DNA from: Rhodosorus marinus
Taxonomy: Eukaryota > Rhodophyta > Stylonematophyceae > Stylonematales > Stylonemataceae
DNA length: 64,000 nt
Reading direction: 5' to 3'
NCBI GenBank assembly: GCA_029953675.1
Contig: JAMWBK010000004.1
Span: forward strand, 2,294,001 to 2,358,000
Below, piece by piece: positions 1 through 11,409 of the stretch. Under the pieces are notes generated by a model. The model was not told where the DNA came from. It saw nothing but the letters and a program-made list of their open reading frames with translations, and ran no database searches. The position numbers and the translations under genes are program-made. The stretch's first letter is position 1. Each line of letters begins with the position of its first letter.

Positions 1-36
1 GGAGTGGAAGCGGGGTTGGTGAGGAGGGGGATCAAT

Positions 37-1008
37 ATGAGCGCTTTTTTGAATACTTTGGATTTGACTTCCTTGGGGAAGTCAAGTAAGACTGCGGTCT
101 CGTTTAGGAGGCCGGCTGTCGTGAAGCGGCAGGTTATGGTGGGACAGAATGGCAGGGTATGAACAGCATGAAAACGCGTCTCATCACACTGAGGAAAAGC
201 GTATTTGGTTCTGAGCGGGTTGTCCCTTTTTCTTAATCCAGGCTCTGAAGGTGGACATACAACGGCCGGCGGCGAACAAGAGGAAGATTTCGTCCTCTAT
301 TATTATCCAGGAACCCACTTCAGTCGTTTGGAAGGTTTTGACGGACTACAATAGACTTGCGGAGTTCATTCCGAACCTTGCCATTTCCAGAAGAAGGTTC
401 CACCCGAATGGGGGTATTCGAATAGAGCAGTGCGGAGTACAATCCATATTAGGTAAGAACCACTCTAAGGGTTCAAGACTTGCAATCGGTTCGCATGATG
501 CGGAAAGGAGCGGAGCTCTAACTTGCGTAACTGGGTGCTTTTGGTCAGGTTTTGAATTTAAAGCGAGCGTGGTACTTGACATGGTGGAGGTGAACAAGAA
601 TAAGATGGACAGAGAGATTCGGTTTGAAATGCACGACAGCAGGGACTTCAAGGAATTCAGTGGAAAGTGGTCTCTGAAGAACGTTAACAACGGCAATGAT
701 ACTCAGCTGAGGTAAGCTGCTAGGCGCTCTGGACTAGGCTCGTAGGCTCCAATCTCCAAAGTCGTTGCGGCGTTGTCAAAGTCTGAGTGTAACGAGTTTC
801 ATTGCCCTTTTGCAGTTATGAGGTCTGTATCGTACCGAAGGGTTTGGTGCCGGTAAACCTCGTTGAGTGGAGAATCAAGGAAGACGTGCCAGTGAATTTG
901 CGAAGTGTCAAGAGCAAGAGCGAGACGATGACAGATGAGGACATGCGCGCTTACAAGCCAGCTCTTAGTCCCGGAAAGGAGCTCCGCAAAGGAGAAGCGG
1001 CGTGCTGA
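37..1008 (+). CDS. SRPBCC/START-like (polyketide cyclase/dehydrase-type) plastid protein, copy 1
   Basis: Four exons: 37-156, 242-452, 549-711 and 816-1008. All junctions are GT-AG, the phases agree, and the product is 228 residues. The ATG at 37 opens a Ser/Thr- and Arg-containing leader (MSAFLNTLDLTSLGKSSK...) that looks like a plastid transit peptide. The body has the signature of the cyclase/dehydrase (COQ10-like) branch of the SRPBCC fold: VWKVLTDYNRLAEFIPNL, then GGIRIEQCGVQS, then FEFKASVVLDM, and near the end GLVPVNLVEWRIKEDVP. This family binds lipids or other hydrophobic ligands in a helix-grip pocket; plant and cyanobacterial members are mostly uncharacterised. A close paralogue lies at 4510-5464 on the same strand. 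The ligand cannot be told from the sequence. The family call is firm; the plastid location is inferred. Confidence 0.82.
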
Positions 1009-1687
1009 GGGAACTCAGCCAGAGTTGTAGTGTTTAACTGATACGAGGGAGAATGGAATCGTAGCATTTTGCGACCCGAACTTGGAGTAGATAGTGCTCG
1101 TCACAGATACCCTGAAAGCGCTAATTGGCTCCGTTTTAGTGTTGACCTCCTCGTGCGGGTGTAGTTAATTCACTTTTTGTGCGCAGACGGCTAAGATATG
1201 GCCACGATTTATGATGCGGAGTTCATTTTGCCATGTATATTCAGAGGCTCTTTCTTGCAGCCGCAAGGGGAACCCTACTACGGCAGTGAAGGCTGGAAAG
1301 CCTTCGATGAAACTGAATAGGAACAGAGGATAATTAAAAGGGAAAATAGTTTATCAAGAAAGTTTTCACTAGCTAAAGCCGTACAAAGCCAGTTCTCTGC
1401 GGTAGCTTCTCTTCCGCGCAGGCAAATGTCTGTTGGCCCTGGTTCTGTCCGACCGGTAAAGAGGCATTGCAACTGTTCACCTCTCCACCAGGAAAGTCCT
1501 ACTCTGTTTTGCTGTTAAGGTGATGGAGTTGCCCACACCCGTCTGCGCCTCGACAAAGTGGTGCACACGCTGTTGAAAAGAACAAAATGTCAGCCAACCA
1601 AAGGCTGTATCGTTACCCAAAAACAGGAGCGGTCGCAGGAGTCGCTCAGGGGCTGAGCGGAATGCGAGCAGCTCAGCGCTCTACTCA

Positions 1688-3392
1688 CTACTTCACTAAA
1701 ACCGAGGTGAGAATTCGCGTACCAGCCTCGTCACGAAACATTGCCTTCCTCGCGTCCGCCCCGAGCGATCTCCACACAATCGCGAGGGATCCGATCGCCA
1801 TGATCAAGCTTATCACAATCCAAATCAAACCCTGAAATTCATTTCGACCGTTAAGGACATGACTAGGCAAGACAATTGCTTTCTGTTTTACCGTACCAAA
1901 CCTGGTATTTGCCTCTTCTCATTTACAACCGTCGCTTTCGACTTGGAGATCGCGTTGTTAATGTAGTCGAGCAGCTCTGCATCGTGGATTTCACCTACTT
2001 GATCCATGCACTTCGGATTCTAGGAAACCCCTGCCCAACGTAAGGATTGTCCCTCAACAATCTTCCACACACTCGCGAACAAGCCAAAGTTCCTCACAAG
2101 CATAACATTCAGATCCTAATGAAAGTCTAAAATGAAGCGTTTCATGACTACAACACTGATGAGCCTAACCTCAGTCTGGTCAAGCTCTTTCAACGTCTGC
2201 GAAGACATGGAGTTCTCATGAAGGAAAGCGGAGGAGTCACTATGTTGGTTTGAAAAGCCGAGGAATTTTGATCAGGCTTTTGTGCCACTGTCCGGTTCGA
2301 ATTCTTGTCCTGCTTGGGGGGAGTCCGTACATGTACTCGTGTATTCGATGTTGGTTCGTTCAGCTGGACTAGCAGTGTTGAACACGCTCGCGTGTTGACA
2401 ATTCGCGAATGTGGTATATCTTTAGTTAGCGATTCGCGATCGCCAAGTGTGCTTGAACAGCCTATTGTAGAGGTTAACACTTGCTCGTTGGGCAGTGACT
2501 CTGGGTTTGCGCCACCTAGTTCTCCGAATATCAGGTAAACATTTACCACAGACCCCGAAAAGTCAATTTTCTTGATTTCGCCCGGTGCTCACAGTCAATC
2601 CTCATTGCTGAGGCCCTGTAGTCTGCGCCACATACCGTGCCTCGTGACAGTTTTGGAAAGAGACTTGCAAAGGAAACCGGCGGTTGGATGTCCGTTTTGG
2701 TGCCCAATCCCGATTGTCCTCAGTGAGCTACTGTTCCACATGAACACTAAACGGTTTTGAGGGCCATGCGAGAAAACGTAGCCAGTTGAAAGGATTCTGG
2801 AGTCGTGAAATCTTTTTGCGGTATCAGCTGAGTATTCGTTCAACAAAATTGGCACTTTCCGAGACCCTGAGGCAGAGAAATTTCACAACTCAGCGGCTAC
2901 GTCCGTTTCAGCTCCATGAAATCAGCTTTTCTTAGTCAACAGTTTGTTCGCTAACGAGCGTCCTAATAGCTTAACGGATTACGAGATGCATCAACTTGCT
3001 GATCGGCAGCTTTCAACCTCTAGTTGTGTACTCGAGCTGATGCCGGGGAGCAGATCCTCTGAACATATTCTAGGTGGCTGATGCAATCGAGTTCCTCCGC
3101 CAGCCCAGAAACTATTGTGTCTCACTAAGAAGCAGATAACGAGCGTGGATGGGCTTCAGAACAGCACTTGGGGGGAGATCTGAGCGCGCAATGCAAGGCA
3201 ATTTTGTTCGCCACTGGGACCCTCTGAGCAAGCCACCTCCCATATCTTAGGGAAAAGCTCTTTCGCAGGTATAGGTTTTTCTTTCGCCTTGTCTTTCACG
3301 TAGGTCAGCGTGACTTTATACCATTCCTTAAAACTTTTCGCAGCTGTACGTATTCTCAACCTACATCCAACCCATCTCGCCTGGCGAAACAA
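1688..3392 (-). CDS. Unrecognised multi-exon gene with a C-terminal transmembrane helix
   Basis: The last two exons are well supported. Exon 2019-1897 (phase 0, 41 codons, starting NPKCMDQVGEIHDAELLDYI) joins exon 1831-1688 (48 codons with stop). The latter encodes a hydrophobic helix (GLIWIVISLIMAIGSLAIVW) followed by a short basic tail, so the protein looks tail-anchored. Upstream on the same strand, about 2165-2260 (reads SMSSQTLKELDQTE), 2595-2855 and 3156-3392 (reads FKEWYKVTLTYVKDKAKEKP) also look coding, but I could not join them unambiguously. The 5' end may reach an ATG at 4497 that opens a 97-codon frame. I do not recognise the family. The gene lies between the two SRPBCC copies on the opposite strand. 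Confidence is good that the 3' end is a gene and low for its full structure. Confidence 0.45.
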
Positions 3393-4509
3393 GTCGTTCC
3401 TACCGCGACGGGCCTAATCCTATTTCCACAAAATTCATCCGCTGTGGCCAAAAGTCAAATTTTGACGAAGATTTCTTCTGCAAACCTCGCTCCAAGGACT
3501 TCGTGTCGTTTTTGTTTCTTTTGCCATTACTGAACAAGGTCATAAAATAATGACTTGTTCGTATGGTACACTTCTTCCTTCTTGCTCTAGAAAGCCTCGC
3601 CCCGGAATGTGTATATGAGCCCTTCAATCAACAACTTTTAGCCCCACCCCAAACCCTCATTCCGCGCTGCTGACACCCGTTACCTATGCCCTCGATGTTT
3701 TCCATAAATATTCCAACGGTACACATCCAACAGAGTACAAGAGAACCAATTATTTCATACCGCATACACATGGAGTATTAAAACAGAACTCGATTGGATA
3801 GAATTGTTTCTTGCTAACCAATTAAACATGTAATCTACATATGCCATTATAGTGATTGGCTGCTATATTGAATTTCTCTAAAATCGATTTACGCGGAATC
3901 GGCTGACAGCGCACCCAAATGAGGGCCGGCAGTTGGTGGGAGGTGGTTGAGCGTTCAGCCACAGTTAATGCCCTGTCCACACACCTTGACTGAGCATCCT
4001 TAGTAAGGAGAAGATCTCACTATTATTTCTGAATTTATCTCCCTCTTTAGTAGTTGTATTGAGAGACTGTTTCGCCCCTCCTCAGTGTTCGCGGATTGAT
4101 CGAGGAACCTTAAAAAAGAGGCCGAATTCGATCGGGCTTAAGACGGGTCACTGACAGTTGGGTGTTAATTCACGGCACCTTGTTCGTTTACCTCGTCCTC
4201 GTTTTAGCACGGACAGACTCGTACATGAAGGATAGCATGTCCTGTCCAGAGGCTGCAATCCCAGTCCAAACGATCACAGGGAAAATCTATAGAATTTTCG
4301 TCACACTTACGGAGTAGATTTATTTGGGCCGGGGAAACCCATCGAGCAGCGATGCTTGGTCTCAATGAGGGTTGCGATGATGGACTCGACGTTTCTCTGT
4401 CAGGTATCTTCAACGTGCCCTGTGTATAAGTAGCTACTGCTCTGGGCGTTTTGCTTGTATTAGGAGAGGCTCGACTTTTGAGTTGTGAGAGAGGCATACC
4501 AAGATCAAG

Positions 4510-5464
4510 ATGCAGACGTTAGTACTGGAGAAGACGGACGTGCTGAGGAGCAGGGATGATACCAGGAGCTTGATATCTTCTGCAAAGGTACCTGGGGCTG
4601 CTGTTTGTCATCATTCGCAGCTGGATAGGGAGGTATGAGGATATAGATTGCAAAGCCAGAAGGTTTTATGTGAACGCGACTAACTGTGAGCTCCGCTTGT
4701 CTCCCGATAGCAGGGGCTTGGTGTTGAAATCCAACGGACTGGTGGCAACAGTAGGAGAATTATATCGTCCATAGATATTCAGAGACCATCATCCTTAGTC
4801 TGGAAGGTTTTAACAGACTACAACAGATTGGCAGACTTCATTCCGAATCTCGCGGTTTCCCGATTGCGACCACACCCCAGCGGAGGGATTCGCCTTGAAC
4901 AGAGTGGTGTGCAATCCGTCATGGGTAAGATCACAAAAGCTTCTTTCACGATGATGATGAGGTTCACAATTTTGCGTCAGAGAGGACTCACAGTTCGATC
5001 TGATCCTTGATGAACAGGTTTTGCGTTCAACGCGAGCGTTGTTCTCGATATGACCGAGGTGAACAGTGATCAGCTGGACAAGGAGCTCCGGTTTGATCTT
5101 CACCAGAGCAGGGAGTTGAAGGAGTTCAGAGGGACATGGTTTTTGCAGAGTATTAACAACAACAAGGATACGAGGCTTTGGTATGCTCACTATGCTGAAA
5201 ACTTTAGGACAGTGTGAACTCGTCCTGATGAAACACAAAATTTTGCTCTTTTTGCCCACCGTGCGTAGGTATGAAGTGAACATCGCACCGAAGGGACTCG
5301 TGCCCACGAGGCTGGTTGAATGGCGGATTAAAGAGGATGTTCCAGCGAACTTGAAGAGCGTCAAGAGGAGGATTGAGAAGGTGATGGAGGGAGATATTTA
5401 TTACGAACCGCCGATGAGTCCTGGAAGGCAACTTCCGCTCAGTTCCCTGCCACTGGTCCAATGA
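4510..5464 (+). CDS. SRPBCC/START-like protein, copy 2 (paralogue of 37-1008)
   Basis: Exons are 4510-4587, 4714-4924, 5018-5180 and 5269-5464, giving 215 residues. Exons 2 and 3 are 211 and 163 nt, exactly as in the first copy, and the intron phases match, so the two are duplicates. Shared blocks include VWKVLTDYNRLADFIPNL, GGIRLEQSGVQSVMG, GFAFNASVVLDM and GLVPTRLVEWRIKEDVP. The N-terminus (MQTLVLEKTDVLRSRDD...) is unlike copy 1 and is more acidic than a typical transit peptide, so the first exon may be mis-assigned or targeting may differ. Predicted role: binding of a hydrophobic ligand; substrate unknown. Amino-acid divergence is moderate, so the duplication is not recent. Confidence 0.8.
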
Positions 5465-6251
5465 TACGCATCCTTTGCATACTTTTGAAATGAGCGCGCC
5501 TGGGTCGACTGCGTGCGTTTTCGTGTGTCTCGCTTGTACAAGTATATGTCAATAGATTTTTGTTGGGTTCCGATTTTTTCTGTGTGTCAGAGCACTCCTG
5601 TGCTTCTATGACGGAAGTTGTCATCACGACTAAAAGCAAATTTTGGAAACATGCGGTTTAGATTTTGAGAGCGGATTCTGATTGTGGGTTTCACGCATGG
5701 GGCGTGCTTCCGTATGCGCCCTCCCTCCAGCGAGAACTTCGAGCATCCTCGAACGGGCTCCCTTGTACACGGTCTTGATGTTCTCACAGAGCCACAACGG
5801 GAATTATACATCTTCAATTTTTACTACCGCAATTCTGCTTCGATATTCCAACTGCCTTCCGAGAAAAGCAGTCATCAGAATGAAATAGCGTGAGCAAACT
5901 ATGGTTCGGGCTTCGCCACAATAGATCGCTCGTTTACAGAAAGGAAGATCATCGGACTTTCTCTCAGTACAACTGTTACAAATACAAAAATCTCATCAAA
6001 CGGCATGGCCAAGGCTTTGAGACAGGCACATTTCTCCGCAGACTTTCAAAGGAAACTCAGCAGAACGAGAATTCTCCCCACCAGAATTACCCGCACTTCC
6101 TGTTCGGCTAACCCAGACAGGAACGGCCTTGCTCTGTGCTCTTGGATGAGAACTTCAATAATAGACGTAGTATACATATATATTAACTAGAAACCGCCTC
6201 AGCTCATCTCCCAAACAAACGTTAAAAATGCTCCAGGTCTGTGACTATCAG
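5465..6251. other. Intergenic, no supported gene
   Basis: Only short overlapping open frames on both strands, with no recognisable domain or consistent splice pattern. It should hold the 3' flank of the second SRPBCC gene and the 3' end of the minus-strand gene that stops at 6252. Confidence 0.5.
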
Positions 6252-6962
6252 CTAGTCACCAATGTCACATGACGACTCAGTTTTCGCTTCCGCTTCTATA
6301 GTTTCTTGAACGACTCCTTGCTCTTCTCCTCTAGATACAAACTTGTAAAATGTACCTCTGTTCAAGGTATCTAGATTCGTGTTCTTCATCATGTGCGCGA
6401 GCGCGAAGAGGTCTTTATCAATTCCATCGTTGGTATACTTCGCGTTTTCTCCTTGTCGCTTCTGAATGAGCCATGCTCTAAGCACCTTGTATTGTGCCGG
6501 CGAAAGATTCGGACCCTTGTTGACGGTACTTTTTCGAGGCTTTTGTAAAGTGCGAGAGATATCCAGGCCACCGCTGGCCTTGAACGGGGCCGTGACACTG
6601 AAGTTAGTACGTCGTGCTTCTTGAGCCCTTCTCTGCAATGTATTTCCGATTGTCCGACCAGATCTATTCTTATCTTTCCTGAGCTTGAGAATAGAGTCGT
6701 ACGCAGCACAGGTTTTCACCGACAAAACAGCCGACAAATCTGGAGAGTCCTGCAGGGGAAGCGTTGCCGGTGCTGCATCAGACCCGCCTACAAACGGACA
6801 TTGGTTGGGGCCATTCGCCTGGGAGGCCCCTGCTTGCCCATTTTGCCGCTCCTTGAGGTGACAAAGACTTTCTCCAACAGTTCCCCATGCCGGGGCATTC
6901 CCGGTTCCGACACCCTGGTTTTCCCTAGCCTTTGCAAGAAGAGCTGCTGTGGGGATAATCAT
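6252..6962 (-). CDS. Hypothetical protein with a helix-turn-helix-like C-terminal block
   Basis: A single open frame of 236 residues from the ATG at 6962. The frame stays open upstream to about 6986 without an ATG, so a 5' exon is possible. The N-terminal half is low-complexity (Gly, Ala, Gln, Pro). The C-terminal part is better ordered: LSPAQYKVLRAWLIQ, then YTNDGIDKDLFALAHMM and FYKFVSRG. The Leu-x2-Trp-Leu spacing loosely recalls the first helix of TALE homeodomains, but the diagnostic WFxNxR recognition helix is absent, so I do not call it one. A DNA-binding role is only a guess. The acidic tail ends at a TAG just before 6252-6254. Confidence 0.45.
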   Translation of the reverse strand: MIIPTAALLAKARENQGVGTGNAPAWGTVGESLCHLKERQNGQAGASQANGPNQCPFVGGSDAAPATLPLQDSPDLSAVLSVKTCAAYDSILKLRKDKNRSGRTIGNTLQRRAQEARRTNFSVTAPFKASGGLDISRTLQKPRKSTVNKGPNLSPAQYKVLRAWLIQKRQGENAKYTNDGIDKDLFALAHMMKNTNLDTLNRGTFYKFVSRGEEQGVVQETIEAEAKTESSCDIGD

Positions 6963-7201
6963 CAAAGCCGCTGCCTCGTCTTGCACTTCAAAACAAGTCT
7001 TAATATATCCTCTTCACAAAACCGAAGAGCAAATCCCTCCGATATCCCACGTTCTCCCCCCAAAATACTCACACACTGAAAGTCCAAAATCGCGCACTAC
7101 ACCGAATTCCAACTACCAAAACGATCCATCCTCCTCTCTAGACCCCACCATTCCTCCTTCAAAACATCTCAAACCCATTTCCTTCACGACTTGGAAACAC
7201 T

Positions 7202-7241
<40 letters not shown>

Positions 7242-8436
7242 GGGAGGTCTCAGATCCTCGTTCCACGGACACCAAAATCCCCAAAAAACAAGACCCGAAC
7301 TCAAATACGTAAGGTCTCCATCTTCCCGTCTTCAAGGCCTCCCACTTCTCTCGAAGCCTTCCCTCCCAACAGAGACTTCATAAATCCAATATGTGCTCAG
7401 TACTGGCAAATGCTCTCTCCGGAAAACTCTCGTTAAAAGCGCTCCTTTCGCTTCCCTCAAAGCGCAGCGTTTTCTTTCTTGAATGTTGACGTCACAGCAG
7501 AAGAAAACACACTCAAAAGGCGGACCAAAATTTACCCCAAAAAAACCAACCGTTTCTGTCTCCAGGAAACTTGGGGAGAACAAAACATATGCAAGCTGAT
7601 ATGTAGAATTAGAACAAGATTCCAAATAATGACGCTGATCATACCCGCTTTCGCCGATTTTAGACCAATATTTAGAAAGTTAGGTCTGAATAAGATATAA
7701 ACTGCTCAATATTAGGTCTTGATCTGAACAAGGGCGGCGGGGAGCGTATGGGATTTGTACTGGGGGTGGAAGCGGAGGATAAACCAACAAAAAGGGGTTT
7801 AGTCGAACTTATTGTTGCGCACAGCAAAAATGTTTAATAGTAAATTAATAACTCATTATTGACTATTATCGTACCCCTTAACGATTTTTCAAGAATGAGT
7901 ACCAGCAGACGGGGCAAAGGGGTTGGAAGAATATGCCAACCTTGAATGTATTTGTAACTAATTTTCAAGTTCGTAGAAGGTCGTATTGAAAACTATTTGA
8001 GGGGTACGTTGTATTTATTTTTGTTTTACATAGAGTTACCACCTGAAAATTCGTAGATAGTTTTGTAGGCGATGCGTCAACTTGCCTCTCGTGAGCTTAC
8101 ACGATAGACATACCTTTCCAGCGTCAAAAAAAATTGATAGAGTACGAACTTTCCCCCTTCCTCATAATATCCATTTTCGAATAAATCAATAATTTATTGA
8201 TCATTATGAATTTGTTCTGTGGATATAATATTGAATATTCTACCGCTTGCTGACCATTCTCATTTTTACCGCTTGAATTCTCTTCAAAACACGTAAAGGC
8301 CGTGTGCGAACAAGAAAAATTGTATTAGTACAAAAAATTGTTAGTACGTTTGGCCCATAGTACATACATTTCCGCGGAATTTGTTCAGAAAAATATTTGT
8401 CTCGCTTATTGTACGAAGTAGTGTCAGCTTTAGGCT
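6963..8436. other. Intergenic, AT-rich, with a CT microsatellite
   Basis: No coding signal recognised. The 6963-7450 part is C/A-rich and probably holds the 5' region of the minus-strand gene. From about 7650 to 8430 the DNA is AT-rich with stops in all frames. Confidence 0.5.
7207..7237. repeat. (CT)n microsatellite, 31 bp
   Basis: Uninterrupted CT dinucleotides over 31 bases, upstream of the minus-strand gene that starts at 6962. A plain short tandem repeat. Confidence 0.95.
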
Positions 8437-9190
8437 TTAGGAAAATTTCGTGTTATCGATCGATGTTGGAGGGCGCTGTTTGACGGACGGGACCCCGGGT
8501 AAGGGACACTTTATCGACGCCTGGGTGCAGGTTTCCGTCTCTGCGCCCCGTGTTTCCAGCAAACAGGGGATGTACTTTGCGTAACTGGAGAAACAGATGG
8601 CGCCGCTACCTCTCAACCCGGACTGATTGACTATGTTAGCCACGTCCTGCAAGTGAAAAGGAATCAGGCTGCACGTCTTAACCGTTGTTGCCCTCGTGGC
8701 GGCTAGGGCACCATTCTTGTGTGTAATGGAACCAACACTAGGCCGCTGTACAGCAATCTCATCTAGCAGTAAGGCGAAACTGACTTTGTGGTTGTGAGAC
8801 CAAAGCTGCTACAGAGCTATTCGACATGGAGAGGTGGGCAATAAGGGAAGAAGCCTCCTTTTGCATCCCGACCATTTGGACTTTTATCCATCGGGGCAGA
8901 GTATTTTGAGTATTCCCACGATGTCTTTTTTCTCAATCGATAGATGAGATAGATTAAAAGTAACCGGTTTTCCAGTCTTTTGCACTTTGCATAAGGAGTT
9001 CGGATTTTGTTGTTATGGCATGATTGGTTCTATCTAGAACGGATTCGGAGAAAGGCCTTTCTTTCGGCAATGGATTCGATGCCTTGTCCACCTTTTTGTA
9101 GAAGCTGCAGTGGCGAGAGTGCTCAGCTGTCAATTCTAGAGCTGGAAAGCTAGAGCTTTCAGGCGTTTTCGGACAAAGATTCAGTTGCAA
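8437..9190 (-). CDS. Putative multi-exon gene, unrecognised
   Basis: A 3' exon is suggested at 8649-8437. A good acceptor (pyrimidine run then CAG) precedes a frame beginning DVANIVNQSGLRGSG that runs to the stop at 8437. A second coding-like frame lies at 9190-8954 (contains TAEHSRHCSFYKKVDKAS) and ends near a possible donor at about 8963. Another frame at 9215-9532 may belong to it. I could not prove the joins and recognise no domain. It may be a diverged gene or chance open frames. Confidence 0.25.
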
Positions 9191-9944
9191 GGACTAACGC
9201 TGACTAACGCTGGTTCAGAGAGGAAATGGTGACGAAGGCGACGAAGGAAGTTTGTGATCATGGACATGAGATTGGCTGAATTGGTTGAGATTGGAAACCC
9301 AGCAAAGCTGCAGAGACCGTATCGCGCTTCGACTTTTAAGATCACCCTTTTCCAGCAAAAATAGCAGCCACGGAGTCATGATGATCCCACTCCGCCTCTT
9401 GCTCAGAACCTGACAGGGGGAGTGGGGCATAGAGAAAGCGTTTTCTGTTTGCGAATCCTTAGCATGCTGCCCTTGCCCCGCAACGGAGTAGGATCCATGC
9501 AACGCTATTGAAACGATTGCTCCTTCAAACACATTCTTAGTACTGAGTTTTACACATAGTAGTCAACGTTTAGGTGCATGAGGCATCAGCGTCCGGGTTC
9601 GATGAAAATGGAATCACCCACGGTTGCTCGCTGCACATTGAAAAGGCCGAAGGAAAAAACTCCAGAACAATGGGGCGATCGCCTTGTCAAGAAACGGTCA
9701 AACGGGATCTGAGGCGGGGCTGTTGTAGATCGTTGCCAATCATCCTCAGTGGTGGACAGGGCAGCTCCATTGCGCCTTCCAAAACGATCGAAGAGTGGAG
9801 GGGTTCATCAGCACGTCGGATCTCAAGAAGTCGTCTCGATCTTGAACATGGAAATCTTAAGGTGACAATCGTTTGGTGATCGAAACGACAGGCCACGATC
9901 GGACGGAACGGAGCTAGCATGCGAAGAAGGCTATAGACGACGAT

Positions 9945-11114
9945 ATGTTCCGAGGGGTACGGGATCAGTTAAAGAACCCGCGGGCTCGGCGACGTCTGTG
10001 TAAAGGCCTTTCTGTGCTAGCTGTGACGTCTGCTCCTTGGGTATGGTACTACACAAGCGACTCGAAGCAGATCTTGCTGCTCCAGTGGAATACAATGCTT
10101 AAGAGCTCGTACATGTTCGAAGGTACGGGTCTTTCTCAACGTGCGGCGGCGGCTCGCGAGAGCTTCTCTGGACAAGTGAGCAGCGTGACTCCCGATAGAG
10201 CGGTTCTAGAGCTTCGAGAAATCATGAACGTTGAGGGACTTTCCTCCCCGGACTGGGCCCATGAGGAGCTGGCGAGCTTAGGTGGTGTTGGGGTTTGGAG
10301 GGTTACCAACGCCGTCGCGAGTCCACAGGACAAGGACGATGAAGTCGCGATAATGTATGCCCATGGAGGCCGATTTGTTGCTGGAAGTGCAATGCGATAC
10401 ATGTATCTTCTGTCAACATGGACGTACCCTCTAAACGCATCGATCGGTGTTATAGACTATCCTTTAGCTCCGGAGGTTTCACCGGAACACATTGTAGAAG
10501 CGTTCACGCAGGCCTGTAGGTCGATCCTCGATGAGCAAGGTGGTGAACGGTTGATACTTGCTGGTGATGGAACGGGTGCTGCGATTATCTTCAGTGCCCT
10601 TATGAAGCTCAAGGACGAAGGTCGCGATCTTCCCGCGGCGGTGGTCCTGACGTCTCCTTCTGCGGATTTGTTGGCAGAGGGTTCCTTTGAACAAGACCGT
10701 TTGACCAGTAACCAGACATGGCGAGCGGTCAGAAGCCTCACAGGATCGGAGGAATCCCTACGGAGAGTATCCCCTCTTCGGCAAGAAGGCCTTGAGAAGT
10801 TTTCCGGCATGCCCGAAACACTGATTCTCTACGGAACCAGGGACCTCTCTGTTGACCAGGCCAAGCAGCTCAAGGACAGACTACTGAACGCCGACGTGAG
10901 GGTTGAAACGATTGAAAGAAAATACTTGTGGCCGAATTGGCTATTTTGCTACTACACATTCCCCGAGGGCTGGGCGGATATGCAGATAGTGAGAGATTTC
11001 ATCGATGGTGCCACATCCAGAACTCCTCAGGACGTTTCCCTTCCCCAACATCCATTCTTGAAATGGATAAGGGGAGTCTGGACGCGGAATGACCCCCAAG
11101 CCGAGACATCGTAG
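9945..11114 (+). CDS. Alpha/beta-hydrolase fold-3 (HSL-like) protein, probable pseudoenzyme
   Basis: An intronless frame of 389 residues from the ATG at 9945. It has the oxyanion-hole motif HGG at residues 140-142 (AHGGRFVAGS), the DYPLAPE block typical of hormone-sensitive-lipase-like carboxylesterases, and the acid-loop motif LYGTRDLSVD with Asp at about 300. The nucleophile elbow, normally GDSAG, reads GDGTG at 207-211, so the catalytic Ser is Gly. The usual C-terminal His region reads YYTFPEGWADMQ, with no His. With two of the three catalytic residues missing it is unlikely to hydrolyse esters and may act as a binding or scaffold protein. A hydrophobic stretch at about 28-40 could anchor it in a membrane. 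The frame is intact, so it is not simply a decayed gene. Confidence 0.8.
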   Translation: MFRGVRDQLKNPRARRRLCKGLSVLAVTSAPWVWYYTSDSKQILLLQWNTMLKSSYMFEGTGLSQRAAAARESFSGQVSSVTPDRAVLELREIMNVEGLSSPDWAHEELASLGGVGVWRVTNAVASPQDKDDEVAIMYAHGGRFVAGSAMRYMYLLSTWTYPLNASIGVIDYPLAPEVSPEHIVEAFTQACRSILDEQGGERLILAGDGTGAAIIFSALMKLKDEGRDLPAAVVLTSPSADLLAEGSFEQDRLTSNQTWRAVRSLTGSEESLRRVSPLRQEGLEKFSGMPETLILYGTRDLSVDQAKQLKDRLLNADVRVETIERKYLWPNWLFCYYTFPEGWADMQIVRDFIDGATSRTPQDVSLPQHPFLKWIRGVWTRNDPQAETS

Positions 11115-11409
11115 GGCTCAATGCACGTCAACTCCTTTTCAACTGTGTATGGACCCACTGCTTGAGCGTATGTACCATTAGTGAAACCTAAAAAGAAAGA
11201 AGCAGAGAACTCGAGCAAGAGAAAGTGTAGTAAAGCCACCATGGATCAATATTTACAGTGAAAATAGACATGATCGGATAAGTGGAATGCCGCATGCCAC
11301 TGTGGTCCTATTCTACTCCGGAAGTTGACTGAATGTTTCGATCTCCACGATGCAGACAAGCGCCTGGTTGCAGGTGGTTGCTTCCCTGAAGATTCATCAT
11401 TCGATACGG

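Noticed and set aside
6389-6709. A second minus-strand frame inside the hypothetical gene at 6252-6962.
   Set aside because: It is a frame-shifted shadow with poorer composition.
9574-9879. A 101-codon plus-strand frame upstream of the hydrolase gene.
   Set aside because: No recognisable domain, and its composition looks like chance. The hydrolase has its own good ATG at 9945.
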